Assembly (NCBI GenBank): GCA_005223085.1
Contig: NJBP01000002.1
Span: 10,902-74,901 of the forward strand
DNA length: 64,000 bases
DNA from: Candidatus Aerophobetes bacterium Ae_b3b
GTDB taxonomy: Bacteria > Aerophobota > Aerophobia > Aerophobales > AE-B3A
Reading direction: 5' to 3'
This document shows, piece after piece, positions 1 to 8,499 of the stretch. The notes beneath the pieces were generated by a model. It did no database searches and was not told the DNA's origin. It saw only the letters and a list, made by a program, of their open reading frames with translations. Position numbers and translations under genes: made by a program. Position 1 is the stretch's first letter, and the number at the start of each line of letters is the position of its first letter.

Positions 1-813
1 TATTCCTTGTGCTGCGGCTCTTCCGAATCTTAAATCCTCAAAGGCAGTATAATAAATAAGCAAAGGTAAGTTTCGGGTAGCACCCGCGGGACCTCCCCCT
101 GTAGTGAGGAAAATCAAGTCGAATTGTTTGAAAGACCAGATTGTATCTACCATACCCAAGGTAAGCAGACTGGGAACAATATAAGGTAAGGTAATATAGA
201 AAAATTGCGTAACTTTACCTGCCCCATCTATACTAGCTGCTTCGTAAAGTCGCTGAGGTATACTTTCCATCGAGGCTAAAATAATAACTACAAAAAAAGG
301 CAAGATTCTCCACACATACAATACTATTACTGATGGAAGGGTTAATTTATTATCTCCTAACCATATCCAAGGGTTCTTTAACAAACCAAGAGTCATAAGA
401 ATGCTATTGACAGCTCCAAAAGGATGAAAAATAACGAGCCAAATAGAAGCAGCTACTGCCCCGGCTAAAAGCCAAGGTACTATGATAACAGCGCGAAAAA
501 TTCTTCTTATTCTTTCGAATCCCGCAAACCGCTGATTAAGTAATAGTGCTATGCTTACTCCTAAAACTAAATGTAAAAATACTGCACTTCCACTAAATAC
601 AATAGTTATTAGAAAGGAATTCCAAAATTCAGGTGTTTGTAAGATTTGTAAATAATTGGAAAACCCAATGAAACTCTGTGTTTCCTCAGGTAGATAGTAT
701 CTGCGAAATCCCAATAAAAGAACATAACCAAGAGGTATAGTAGTGATCGCCACGAGGCACGCACCTACAGGAAATACGCTTATCCAACCCGTTGTTTTAG
801 AGCTTAGTTTCAT
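1..813 (-). CDS. Sugar ABC transporter permease, MalF type (partial, runs off left edge)
   Basis: This is the inner-membrane permease of a CUT1-type carbohydrate importer. The reading frame opens with ATG at 813 and is still open at base 1, so the C-terminus is missing. The translation begins MKLSSKTTGW and has several hydrophobic segments. Near its end it carries the cytoplasmic EAA loop (EAASIDGAG, then TLPYIVPS) that docks the ATPase. Its ATG overlaps the TGA that ends the upstream frame (ATGA). The gene follows a degraded binding-protein remnant and an intact binding protein (1225-2517), its likely partner. The fold is clear; the substrate is unknown. Confidence 0.9.
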   Translation of the reverse strand, partial: MKLSSKTTGWISVFPVGACLVAITTIPLGYVLLLGFRRYYLPEETQSFIGFSNYLQILQTPEFWNSFLITIVFSGSAVFLHLVLGVSIALLLNQRFAGFERIRRIFRAVIIVPWLLAGAVAASIWLVIFHPFGAVNSILMTLGLLKNPWIWLGDNKLTLPSVIVLYVWRILPFFVVIILASMESIPQRLYEAASIDGAGKVTQFFYITLPYIVPSLLTLGMVDTIWSFKQFDLIFLTTGGGPAGATRNLPLLIYYTAFEDLRFGRAAAQGI

Positions 814-1110
814 TTTTTAGCTCTTTTCCAAAAATAGTTTGCACTTAATTCGTCGATGGGAGCTATGATTTTCTCACCACTATATTCTATTGCATATCTA
901 ACAAGAAGAGGTATTTGCAGTACATCGGGAGCAGTACCAGCATTTACAGCCACTAATATCTTCTCCTCGTATCTCGGGCCACTAACTCCTATAGTATTTA
1001 AAATCTTCTTATGTTGAGCGTTTCCCTCTACCGAGCAAAGAAAAACTCTTCCCCCGTTTGATTTTTAGCAAGCCTGATATCATCCACTTTATCCAGCGCC
1101 TCTCGAGCTA
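810..1110 (-). pseudogene. Remnants of an extracellular solute-binding protein
   Basis: Two pieces in different frames resemble sugar-binding proteins. Reading leftward, the first (about 1110-1033) encodes AREALDKVDDIRLAKNQ, like the C-terminal helix of this family, and then stops. The second (about 1066-810) encodes YEEKILVAVNAGTAPDVLQI and later KIIAPIDEL, typical of the N-terminal lobe. It stops at the permease start. There is no start codon or full-length frame. The order (C-terminal piece before N-terminal piece) fits deletion across tandem copies. An assembly error is the alternative. Confidence 0.55.
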
Positions 1111-1154
1111 TCGCTCAAAATGAACCTGCTTCATTCCTCACTTATAGTACAGAG

Positions 1155-1197
1155 GCAAAGGAAAGCTGGAAGTTAAATAGCCCCAGCTTTCCTTTGC
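1155..1197 (-). terminator. Stem-loop after binding-protein gene
   Basis: A perfect 15-bp inverted repeat (arms 1155-1169 and 1183-1197) lies 28 bases after the stop of the binding-protein gene. No clear T-tract follows on the minus strand. It may therefore stabilise the upstream mRNA or attenuate read-through into the permease rather than act as a full intrinsic terminator. Confidence 0.6.
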
Positions 1198-1224
1198 TGT
1201 TCTAATCGCTAGTAAATGATTTTT

Positions 1225-2517
1225 TTACTCCTCCCCGTAGGCCTTTTCAAGAACTTCATTATATTTAGCAGCTGCTGCATCCAGGGCTTCCTTCGCTGAC
1301 TCTTCCCCCAGAAATACCTTATGAATTGCAGATACCACTATTCGGTTCATTTGAATCTCCTGAGGAATAGACCCAGTCTGGAAAAAGTTATTCGTGGAGC
1401 CAAATGTTTCAAAAAATCCCTCGTATTCACTCTTGAACTCAGGGAAATCTGCAATTTTCTTAGCCAGGGGCATGTATCCGCTTTTGTACCAGTAATAAAT
1501 TGTATCGTCGCTTGTCATGTACTTAATGAACTCCCATGCCTCGCTTTTATGCTTTGATTGTTTGGGGATACCCAAGTTTCCCCCATTATATACCGTTCCT
1601 ATCGCTTCATCCATTGGCACAGGAGCATTTTTAATGTTCAACTCAGGAGCTTTTGCACCGTACACTGCCCAACACCAAGCTCCATCCAGAACCATAGCAG
1701 CCTTCTCGCCTGCAACCATATCACGCATATCTGCTGCTGTATAAGTTATAGAGCCAGGCATAGTGTATCCTTTTTTCTCCATATTCACCATAAAATCAAC
1801 AGTCTTCACCCCCGGTTCTTCATTGAACACTGCCTTTTTATTTCTAACATATTGGCCACCCATCGAATACAATAAAGGTCCAATAGTACAAACGTTAGCT
1901 CCAGCTACATTCTTTTCGCTAAGGCAGAAAACAGTTGCGTAACGAAATCTAGCAGGTTCTGCAAGCTTCTTGCTCACTTCAACAAAGTCTTCCAAAGTTG
2001 CAGGAGGAAGTAGGCCTTTTTTCGCAAATATGTCTGCGTTATACACCAGGCCTGCAACTCCCCCCCATAAAGGAAATACGTATGTTTTTCCACGAAAGGT
2101 ACCTCGAGCTGCTTCAAAGAATTTATTTTGAAGCTCTTGTGCGTACTCCGGCGATTCCTGGTTTAGATAAGGGTCCAGCGGTTCAATTAACCCAAGTGAA
2201 ACAAATTCCCATAGCCAATTTCTATTCACTGCCAATACATCAGGTAATCTCCCTGCTTGCCACATAGTGATTATTTTGTCGTGAGTGACCGGCCATGGAT
2301 CAGTGATTTGTTTTACGTTAATATCTGGATGTTTTTTTTCGAATCCTTTAATTATATGCTCCATTACCCCTGGTTTAGCTTCTTGACTAACCCATTCATA
2401 CCAGGTGAGGGTTATTTTTTCAGCAGCTGCAGTGCCAAAAGAAATCAATACCAGACAGAAACTTAATAAAATCCCAAAGCTCAACATCCCCATACTTCTT
2501 TGCTTTCCTCCATACAT
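1225..2517 (-). CDS. Extracellular solute-binding protein (family 1), sugar ABC importer
   Basis: Periplasmic receptor of a CUT1 sugar importer, about 430 residues. I place the start at ATG 2517 because AAGGAGG sits six bases upstream; a frame extending to 2541 lacks such a site. The N-terminus is a Sec signal peptide: basic residues, then a hydrophobic stretch ending near GTAAAE. The typical N-lobe pattern follows (FEKKHPDINVKQ, AGRLPDVLAV, GLIEPLDPYL). There is no lipobox Cys. A recurring structured leader lies upstream, and a decayed paralogue plus a MalF-type permease lie downstream. The ligand cannot be told; the sulfatase-like neighbour suggests a modified saccharide. Confidence 0.9.
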   Translation of the reverse strand: MYGGKQRSMGMLSFGILLSFCLVLISFGTAAAEKITLTWYEWVSQEAKPGVMEHIIKGFEKKHPDINVKQITDPWPVTHDKIITMWQAGRLPDVLAVNRNWLWEFVSLGLIEPLDPYLNQESPEYAQELQNKFFEAARGTFRGKTYVFPLWGGVAGLVYNADIFAKKGLLPPATLEDFVEVSKKLAEPARFRYATVFCLSEKNVAGANVCTIGPLLYSMGGQYVRNKKAVFNEEPGVKTVDFMVNMEKKGYTMPGSITYTAADMRDMVAGEKAAMVLDGAWCWAVYGAKAPELNIKNAPVPMDEAIGTVYNGGNLGIPKQSKHKSEAWEFIKYMTSDDTIYYWYKSGYMPLAKKIADFPEFKSEYEGFFETFGSTNNFFQTGSIPQEIQMNRIVVSAIHKVFLGEESAKEALDAAAAKYNEVLEKAYGEE

Positions 2518-2613
2518 CTTGTTCCTCCTTACATAGTTCAACCTTCGGCCAACGTTCCCCAGAGAAGCGGGCTTTCGACACTCCTCTCTTGACGACTTGG
2601 CTCACTTTTCCCT

Positions 2614-2725
2614 GAAAGCTTCTAAAAAGAAATTTAGTTATTTAACGCTTTTCTTCAGAAGCTTTCTCTTGTCCCAGCTACCGGCCTATGTACTTTCTCA
2701 CCCCCCTCCCGCCTTATTTTTAGAC
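2614..2725 (-). promoter_or_regulatory. Recurring structured leader, copy 1 (candidate cis-regulatory RNA)
   Basis: Read on the minus strand, the core (2725-2671) has outer arms GTCT/GGAC (one G-U pair), the A-rich strand AAAAATAA, inner arms GGC/GCC, and a purine-rich loop with GGGGGGTGAGA. A hairpin with perfect 10-bp arms (2657-2666 and 2614-2623) follows. The same order occurs at 8106-8215 and 18043-18155, and the core alone at 19891-19965. A possible promoter just upstream (CATAAT at 2764-2759, CTGACA-like box at 2785-2780) would start the transcript close to the core. This is the weakest-paired copy. Confidence 0.5.
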
Positions 2726-3099
2726 TTCCTTTCAAAAAAGACCTAACCTTGCTAACTAATTATGAGCACATTCATTCTTTGTCAGTAATCATAGTGTGAA
2801 GTACTGTGTCTCTAGTCATGTCTCTTTTCTCATATTTTCTACTACGGGTTTTAAAGCGTATCCTTTGTCATGCCCTTGACGAATTCCTCAAGTTGGAGAA
2901 TAACCTCTCTAGACTGATTCATTTTGACCCTCCCTTCTTGTCCATAGTTTTTCCCTGGAAAGGAGAATAGCAATTTTTCTCCTCCTTAACAAGAAGCAAT
3001 AATTACCGGACACAATATTTTTTATCCTCCTTAGCCTTCGCAAATTTCAATATCAGTTATTTTTCCCAGCTTTCAAATACGCTACAACATCGTATTTTC
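2726..3099. other. Intergenic stretch between sulfatase-like and binding-protein genes
   Basis: No convincing gene was found. Apart from the possible promoter next to leader copy 1, I see only low-complexity pyrimidine-rich DNA and no strong terminator after the sulfatase-like gene. Confidence 0.4.
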
Positions 3100-4518
3100 C
3101 TACTCCACCAAAAGTGGGGTACAGCCGGGCTCACCCTTTAGCTTCCTTAAGAACTCTGGAACCTTGCCACCGGCATCGGCAATTGCCAGATCTTTCATCC
3201 GCTCACAGATGTGAGGATACTCTTGGGCAATATTTTTTTCCAGTTTGGGATCAGCCTCTAAATCATAAAGAAGGGGGCTTTCACCCCAAAGATAAGCGTT
3301 ATACCAATAGTGTCTGTCACGAACCATAACGAATGGTCCCCAGCCACAGGTAACATGATCGTATATCTCTTTTCCTTTGCCTAAGGCTAGAGGCCAAATA
3401 TCTTTTCCATCCATGGGCTTTTCTGGCTCTATTCCTAATCTGGCAAGAATGGTGGCGGGTAAATCAAAGTTGTAAATTAGACTATCGCAGGTTGTACTTG
3501 CCCCTTCTGCTTCTGGATGGCGAATTATCAAAACCAAATCACAAATCTCTCGGCTCATGGGATGGCCTTGCTTTCCGACTATGTTATACTCACCAATGCA
3601 ATGCCCATGATCAGAGATGAGAGCAATGAGAGTATTCTCCATTAATCCAAGATTTCTCATCTTCTCAATAAAATAACCTAGCCATCGGTCTACCAATGTT
3701 ATCTCTCCGGCATAGTTTGCTCTAAGGCGTTTTAATACACGTGAGCTCAGTTGATCAACCGGACCATAAAGAGAGGATAAGAAGTCTATGGTATCATTAT
3801 CAGCATCATAGAGTTTTCTATAAGATTTAGGTGGATCCCAAGGCTCATGAGGATCAAAGGAATCAACCACGAGGAAGAACTTATCGGCATCTTGATTCCT
3901 CTCGAGCCAATTAGTAGCAGCTTTAAAAACCTGAGCAGGAAAATAATCCTCCTCACAATGTCTATCAGCCACATTAGTTAGATACTTGCCAACAAAATCT
4001 GTATAATTTCCAAATTTTTCTATTTTCCCAGATCCTCTTAACTTTGTTCTTAAATTTTCAGGTATGTGATTTTCAATCTCTTCCTCAGGTGGAGCAGGAC
4101 CTGAGCGATAAGGATCATGTTCCTGTCCTCTTATCCAGACCCACTCATCAAAACCACGATGAAAGTTCATTGATGGCTTAAACTGATGGTAAGTGTCGGT
4201 TATGAATGCCGTGCGATATCCATGCTGCTGCAGAATCTCAGTGATAGTATCACGTTCTTCGGAGATAGGCCCCCAGCCAGGTGAACCAATAAAAAGGTTG
4301 CCCCTGGAAGCTTTATGACCTATGAAGGGAAAGATATGACAGCCGGTTTGTAGAACTCTTCGAACCTGTAAAGTAGGAAGTGATTCTGGATAAGCATGGG
4401 TGAAAAGTACCGACTCTTTAGTTAAGGAGTCAAGATAAGGTGTTTTAATCCACTTATTTCCATAACAGCCTACATGATCCTGTCTTAAGGTATCAATGAT
4501 TATCAATACCACATTCAT
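3100..4518 (-). CDS. Sulfatase-like hydrolase (alkaline phosphatase superfamily), Thr at nucleophile position
   Basis: About 472 residues of the sulfatase fold. The N-terminus IIIDTLRQDHVGCYGN supplies metal-binding Asp, and LISDHGHCIGEY supplies the C-terminal Asp-His pair. Where sulfatases have C/S-x-P-x-R for formylglycine formation, this protein reads T-L-Q-V-R (before RVLQTG). It therefore seems unable to form formylglycine and may be a phosphodiesterase, phosphotransferase or other esterase. No signal peptide is seen, so it is probably cytosolic. The start at 4518 has GAGGAGG upstream. It is a paralogue of 11997-13367 and lies between two sugar-transport operons. Confidence 0.85.
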   Translation of the reverse strand: MNVVLIIIDTLRQDHVGCYGNKWIKTPYLDSLTKESVLFTHAYPESLPTLQVRRVLQTGCHIFPFIGHKASRGNLFIGSPGWGPISEERDTITEILQQHGYRTAFITDTYHQFKPSMNFHRGFDEWVWIRGQEHDPYRSGPAPPEEEIENHIPENLRTKLRGSGKIEKFGNYTDFVGKYLTNVADRHCEEDYFPAQVFKAATNWLERNQDADKFFLVVDSFDPHEPWDPPKSYRKLYDADNDTIDFLSSLYGPVDQLSSRVLKRLRANYAGEITLVDRWLGYFIEKMRNLGLMENTLIALISDHGHCIGEYNIVGKQGHPMSREICDLVLIIRHPEAEGASTTCDSLIYNFDLPATILARLGIEPEKPMDGKDIWPLALGKGKEIYDHVTCGWGPFVMVRDRHYWYNAYLWGESPLLYDLEADPKLEKNIAQEYPHICERMKDLAIADAGGKVPEFLRKLKGEPGCTPLLVE

Positions 4519-4891
4519 CCCATTTCCTCCTCGTAGAGCTTTTTTTAAAATTATCAGCCTGCCTACTTATCCTTTGTGTAACGAGCATTACTCTATTAAA
4601 ACTGGCAATTCCCTTTTATGAATATAAAACTTTGGGAGAAGTTATCCTGAAAATAAACTCAAATGCTTGCTAGTATAAACACACTATAGCTGATTACAAA
4701 TTAGCAAGGACAAAAGTCAACGTGACCCGTATCTTTCCTGTCTAATTGGGTGCAGAAAATTTCCGATTCGAGAAAAAATTACAAAGCTTCAAAGAAAATT
4801 GAATTACATTGAATTTTCCATCAAGGCCTTACAAAGAACGAGAAGTCAGGATAGGTGTTTAGCCCTGTCTTTCTATCGCTGTAACAGCACA
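4519..4891. other. Intergenic region upstream of sulfatase-like gene
   Basis: AT-rich, with no gene seen. A TATAGT hexamer on the minus strand near 4690 could be a -10 box for the sulfatase-like gene, but its -35 partner is poor. No intrinsic terminator with a T-tract was found after the permease stop at 4892. Confidence 0.3.
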
Positions 4892-5740
4892 TCATTGCTT
4901 AACAGCCCCCGCCGCAAGTCCCGCAACTAAATGGCGCTGCAACAAAAGGAAGAAAATAACGGTAGGGACAGTAGCCACGACTGAGGCAGCCATCACTACT
5001 CCCCAATCCGTTGTATACTGCCCAAGAAAGTTTGCTACCCCCACCGGTACGGTCTTTTTCTCAGTCTGGGTCATCAAGGTTAGCGCAAACACAAACTCGT
5101 TCCATGTTACTGCAAATGTATATGCTGAAGTTGCCACCAGACCCGGCAGGGAAATGGGCAAAATTACTCGAAAAATGACGCCCAGTGGTGAGCACCCATC
5201 GACAACGGCTGCCTCATCCAAGACTTTGGGAATTGTCTCAAAGTAACCTAATAGCATATATATGGAGAAAGGTACCGTAATGGCGATATAGACAATGATC
5301 AAACCCAGATAGGAGTTCACCAGGCGAAGGGCCCAAAACATCATAAAAACGGGGGTAACTAAGATTACCCAGGGGAACATTTGGGTAAAACCGACCATGG
5401 CCAATATTGAATTTCTCCCCGGGAAATGATAGCGGGAAATGGCATAAGCCGCTGGCGAAGAGATAAGCCAAACACAAACGATAGTAGCAGTCGTGCACAT
5501 AAACACGCTATTTAGAACGAAGCGGAAAAATCCAGCTTCAAGGATTCCCCGGTAATTTTCCAAGGTTAACGAACGACCGATCAATTGGAGTTCCCTGGTT
5601 AATAAATCAGTGGAAGGTTTTAGAGAACTAATAATCATCCAGAAGAAAGGGAATAGTATCAATCCAATGATGGCAAAAGTTACTACTACCACCGGTAAAT
5701 CGCGGATCCTTGAAGACATATTCTCTTCGCTCCATATCAT
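4892..5740 (-). CDS. Sugar ABC transporter permease, MalG type
   Basis: Second inner-membrane permease of a CUT1 importer, 282 residues with about six hydrophobic segments. The EAA loop reads DEAAVVDGCSPLG and then ILPISLPG, and the C-terminus carries the QRHLVAGLAAGAVKG-like tail (here ending AAGAVKQ) common in MalG relatives. Its ATG (5740) overlaps the stop of the upstream permease (ATGA), so the two are translationally coupled; Met8 is an alternative start. It is the last gene of the set 8064-4892, which has no ATPase of its own. Confidence 0.93.
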   Translation of the reverse strand: MIWSEENMSSRIRDLPVVVVTFAIIGLILFPFFWMIISSLKPSTDLLTRELQLIGRSLTLENYRGILEAGFFRFVLNSVFMCTTATIVCVWLISSPAAYAISRYHFPGRNSILAMVGFTQMFPWVILVTPVFMMFWALRLVNSYLGLIIVYIAITVPFSIYMLLGYFETIPKVLDEAAVVDGCSPLGVIFRVILPISLPGLVATSAYTFAVTWNEFVFALTLMTQTEKKTVPVGVANFLGQYTTDWGVVMAASVVATVPTVIFFLLLQRHLVAGLAAGAVKQ

Positions 5741-6675
5741 GCAGTTATATTTCGTTTAAAAAGAGTACTAAAATATACCAATGCGAATCCCATCATTATC
5801 ACCGTCATTATGACCCCAAAGGTTGCCCCGTACCCTACCTTGTAATTGACAAAGCTCTCGAAATACACATTGGTCCCCAGTACATGAGTAAAATCACCTG
5901 GACCTCCTCGGGTAGAGAGCCACACGTAAACAAAATTGTTAAATGTCCAGATTGTGATCATGAAACCCACGATGGTGATAATTGGTTTCAGAAGAGGAAG
6001 TGTGACATAACGAAGTTCATGAAACCAGCCCGCTCCATCGATTCTGGCAACTTCGTATAACTCCTGCGGGATGGATTGAAGCCCAGCAAGAAAACTGACC
6101 ACGGCGAACGGCAGCTCTCGCCATACCACTATTAAAATAATTGATAGCCAGACGACAGAAATATCAGTTAAGAAAAAAATCGGCTGACGTATCAATCCGA
6201 GGTTCTGAAGAGTTAAATTGACCACTCCGTATCTGCTATGAAGCATCCACTTCCAAATGGTTACCGCCACCACAGGAGGAACTCCCCAGGGTACAAAAAT
6301 AAGTATGCGCCCCATTCCGGCTAGGTGCCACCGCTTTAAGGCCTTGGAATTTAAAAGCAGTGCCAGTCCAAGACCCAGTAAAATCCGAAAAACCACCGTG
6401 GCCCCTGTGAGCCACAATACTGTGTTCTTAAGGGCATTATAAAACGCAGGATCCTCCGTGACCTTGATGAAGTTTTCCAGACCGACGAATTCTCCTCTTC
6501 CCTTGGCAGTCTCAAAAAGGCTAATCTTATGCAGACTGAGCTCTATATTATACAGGGAAGGTATGAAGAAAAAGAAGACCAGGAGGGCTACGGCGGGCAA
6601 AATCAACCCATAGGCGTGAAATCTAGGTCGATGAGACCTATGCAGCCTTCCCCAGAGATTATTACTCTTCCCCAT
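5737..6675 (-). CDS. Sugar ABC transporter permease, MalF type
   Basis: Inner-membrane permease, about 312 residues, with the EAA loop YEVARIDGAGWFHELR. I choose ATG 6675 (MGKSNNLWG) because a G-rich ribosome site lies 6-12 bases upstream. The frame stays open to a TTG at 6726, three bases after the binding-protein stop. That longer start would add 17 polar residues. It pairs with the MalG-type gene it overlaps and with the binding protein at 6730-8064. Confidence 0.92.
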   Translation of the reverse strand: MGKSNNLWGRLHRSHRPRFHAYGLILPAVALLVFFFFIPSLYNIELSLHKISLFETAKGRGEFVGLENFIKVTEDPAFYNALKNTVLWLTGATVVFRILLGLGLALLLNSKALKRWHLAGMGRILIFVPWGVPPVVAVTIWKWMLHSRYGVVNLTLQNLGLIRQPIFFLTDISVVWLSIILIVVWRELPFAVVSFLAGLQSIPQELYEVARIDGAGWFHELRYVTLPLLKPIITIVGFMITIWTFNNFVYVWLSTRGGPGDFTHVLGTNVYFESFVNYKVGYGATFGVIMTVIMMGFALVYFSTLFKRNITA

Positions 6676-6729
6676 TTCTAGCCCCCCTGTCTCCTTTTTA
6701 TCCTCACCTACACCATTTTCTTGCAACTT

Positions 6730-8064
6730 CTAGGACTTCCCGGTTGCCTCTTGCAATGCCTCCTCAATAGCCTCCAGGAGATCCTTGCTTGCTCTTTCTA
6801 CTGACTTCTGACCCGAATAAACCGCAGCGAATTCACGGTTCGTAAGGGACCACATCGTCTGTACTCGAACAGGTGAGACAATATACTCATAGAATGTCTG
6901 TGCTTGCGGTATGAGTTTTACATATCCCTCGTATTCAGATGCATAGCTAACTTTTTCCAGAAGCGTTTTTTGGGCGGAGAACTGTTGTCGGTAATAGGTT
7001 TCAAATACATGCTCAGAGCACATCCATTTTAGAAGTTCCCAGGATTCCTTTAGATGTTTGGTATTCTTGTTGATGGCCAGAGTGCGCCCTCCCAAGTGGG
7101 TTCGCCGAGTCACCCTGCCTGCCGGAACCTGGGCAGAGGCTAGGGGTGCCTGGGGATTAGCGTCCATTGCCGCACGAAATGATTGAGGGGGCATGAATCC
7201 CATAGCAAAGTCACCTTTGGCCAGTCCATGGAGTATCTCGGGGTCTCCCCAGGAGTCGACGGCGATTAAGGATCGTGGGGAAATACCTTCCTCAAAGAAA
7301 CTATTGAAATACCGCATGGCTTCCGCAATTGCCTCGGCATCAACTCCAAGTTGCCAGGTACCATCGCCGTTTTGTTTCATAAAGGTATATCCGTGACTCC
7401 AAATAAAGTAGTTAACCAAGAACCACATTCCCCCGGTAGGGCCGCTGCCGGCTGGAAAAGCAAAGCCGTATCGATCTATTATTCCATCTCCATCACGATC
7501 TTCGGTCAGTTTCTTTGCCACCTCTTTGAAATGAGACCAGGAATCGTCCGGAAAGCCAACAATACCCGCTTTGGCAAAGAAATCTTTTCGATATATCATC
7601 GCGAAGGTATCAGTGGTCCAAGGGATTCCATAGACATCATCACCCATCTTTCCAAGCTCTAGCGCGACAAAATCATCAATTCCCCTCGGTAGTGGATATT
7701 TCTCGAACAAGGGATTGAGTTTAACCAATGTACCAGCCTTGGCCAAGTCCATTGTCCATACAAAAGCAAGTTGGAGCACATCGGGGCCTCCACCAACTCC
7801 CGCTTCCCGGACAAATTGAGTAAGAGCATCTGACCAGGGTACTACCTCATATTGGACTTTGATGTTAGGATGCTTCCGGTCAAACTCTTGCACAGCTTCT
7901 GATAGGCCAGTAGCATCAGCCGGAGAATCGTTTTGCCGGAATATCAGACTAATCTTATCTTGGGCAAATCCGGCCATCCCGGTGACCAACGTTAAAGTCA
8001 AACTAAGACCTACTACTAAGACAAGCTCTATTAGTTTTCGTTTCTCAATTCTCATTAATTTCAT
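6730..8064 (-). CDS. Extracellular solute-binding protein (family 1)
   Basis: Periplasmic sugar receptor, 444 residues. GGAGG lies eight bases before ATG 8064. A signal peptide with a basic N-terminus and a long hydrophobic core ends near GFAQDK. The N-lobe shows FDRKHPNIKVQYEVVPW and GGGPDVLQLAFVWT. The middle holds a short Asp-rich loop (EDRDGDGIIDRYGF) like a calcium-binding turn, which some periplasmic sugar receptors have. It is the first gene of an operon with two permeases and is preceded by the best-paired copy of the recurring leader. Confidence 0.93.
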   Translation of the reverse strand: MKLMRIEKRKLIELVLVVGLSLTLTLVTGMAGFAQDKISLIFRQNDSPADATGLSEAVQEFDRKHPNIKVQYEVVPWSDALTQFVREAGVGGGPDVLQLAFVWTMDLAKAGTLVKLNPLFEKYPLPRGIDDFVALELGKMGDDVYGIPWTTDTFAMIYRKDFFAKAGIVGFPDDSWSHFKEVAKKLTEDRDGDGIIDRYGFAFPAGSGPTGGMWFLVNYFIWSHGYTFMKQNGDGTWQLGVDAEAIAEAMRYFNSFFEEGISPRSLIAVDSWGDPEILHGLAKGDFAMGFMPPQSFRAAMDANPQAPLASAQVPAGRVTRRTHLGGRTLAINKNTKHLKESWELLKWMCSEHVFETYYRQQFSAQKTLLEKVSYASEYEGYVKLIPQAQTFYEYIVSPVRVQTMWSLTNREFAAVYSGQKSVERASKDLLEAIEEALQEATGKS

Positions 8065-8105
8065 TTACTTTACCTCCTATATACAGGCATGGTTCAATTT
8101 GCCGT

Positions 8106-8215
8106 CAAATTCTCCAAGGAAATCTTAATTACCAGAGATCCCTTGGAAAATTCTTTGCCTCAAGCTAGCCTGGCCCCTTATCTCTCACCTCCCTCCTGGC
8201 CTTATTTTCTAGCTT
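8106..8215 (-). promoter_or_regulatory. Recurring structured leader, copy 2 (best pairing)
   Basis: On the minus strand the outer stem AAGCTAG/CTAGCTT (8215-8209 with 8168-8162) is a perfect 7 bp. The strand AAAATAA follows, then a 4-bp inner stem GGCC/GGCC (8201-8198 with 8175-8172) closing a loop that contains GGAGGTGAGAG. A second hairpin follows (about 8157-8141 with 8119-8106), then the ribosome site of the binding-protein gene. Core length is 54 bases. Confidence 0.6.
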
Positions 8216-8499
8216 TTGTTCCACCAAGCCAGATCGTGTTCTCCCAACCTCTCGGAAATTGCTTTATCACCTCGTCAGTTTATGGACCTCTTTTTAGATA
8301 TCCCTTTCACCTCCCTTCAATTTCTATTTCTACTCTCTGTCTTCTCGTGATAACAAAAACCTTAATTTTTTTAAACTTTGTTCTCTCAAAACTTTATCTT
8401 AGGATGCGGCTATTAGAAAACCAACACCAGAGAGGTGTAGTTGTTTATCTACTATACCCTGTGATCGGCAGAAAAGCTATATTAAGTCCTTGCCCGTAT
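8216..8499. other. Upstream region of second transporter operon
   Basis: No gene seen. A TATAGT hexamer on the minus strand (8456-8451) is a possible -10 box. The box CTCTCAAAAC (8383-8392, plus orientation) nearly matches two CTCTCAAAAAC boxes at 18214 and 18243 in front of the third transporter operon. These may be a shared operator or RNA element. Confidence 0.35.

Noticed and set aside
510-530. TTCGAATCC as a tRNA T-arm
   Set aside because: It lies inside a permease coding frame and has no acceptor stem, D-arm or anticodon arm around it.
1321-1875. Plus-strand frames opposite the first receptor gene
   Set aside because: They are in the antisense of a clear binding-protein gene, lack ribosome sites and match no family. 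The same holds for similar antisense frames elsewhere.
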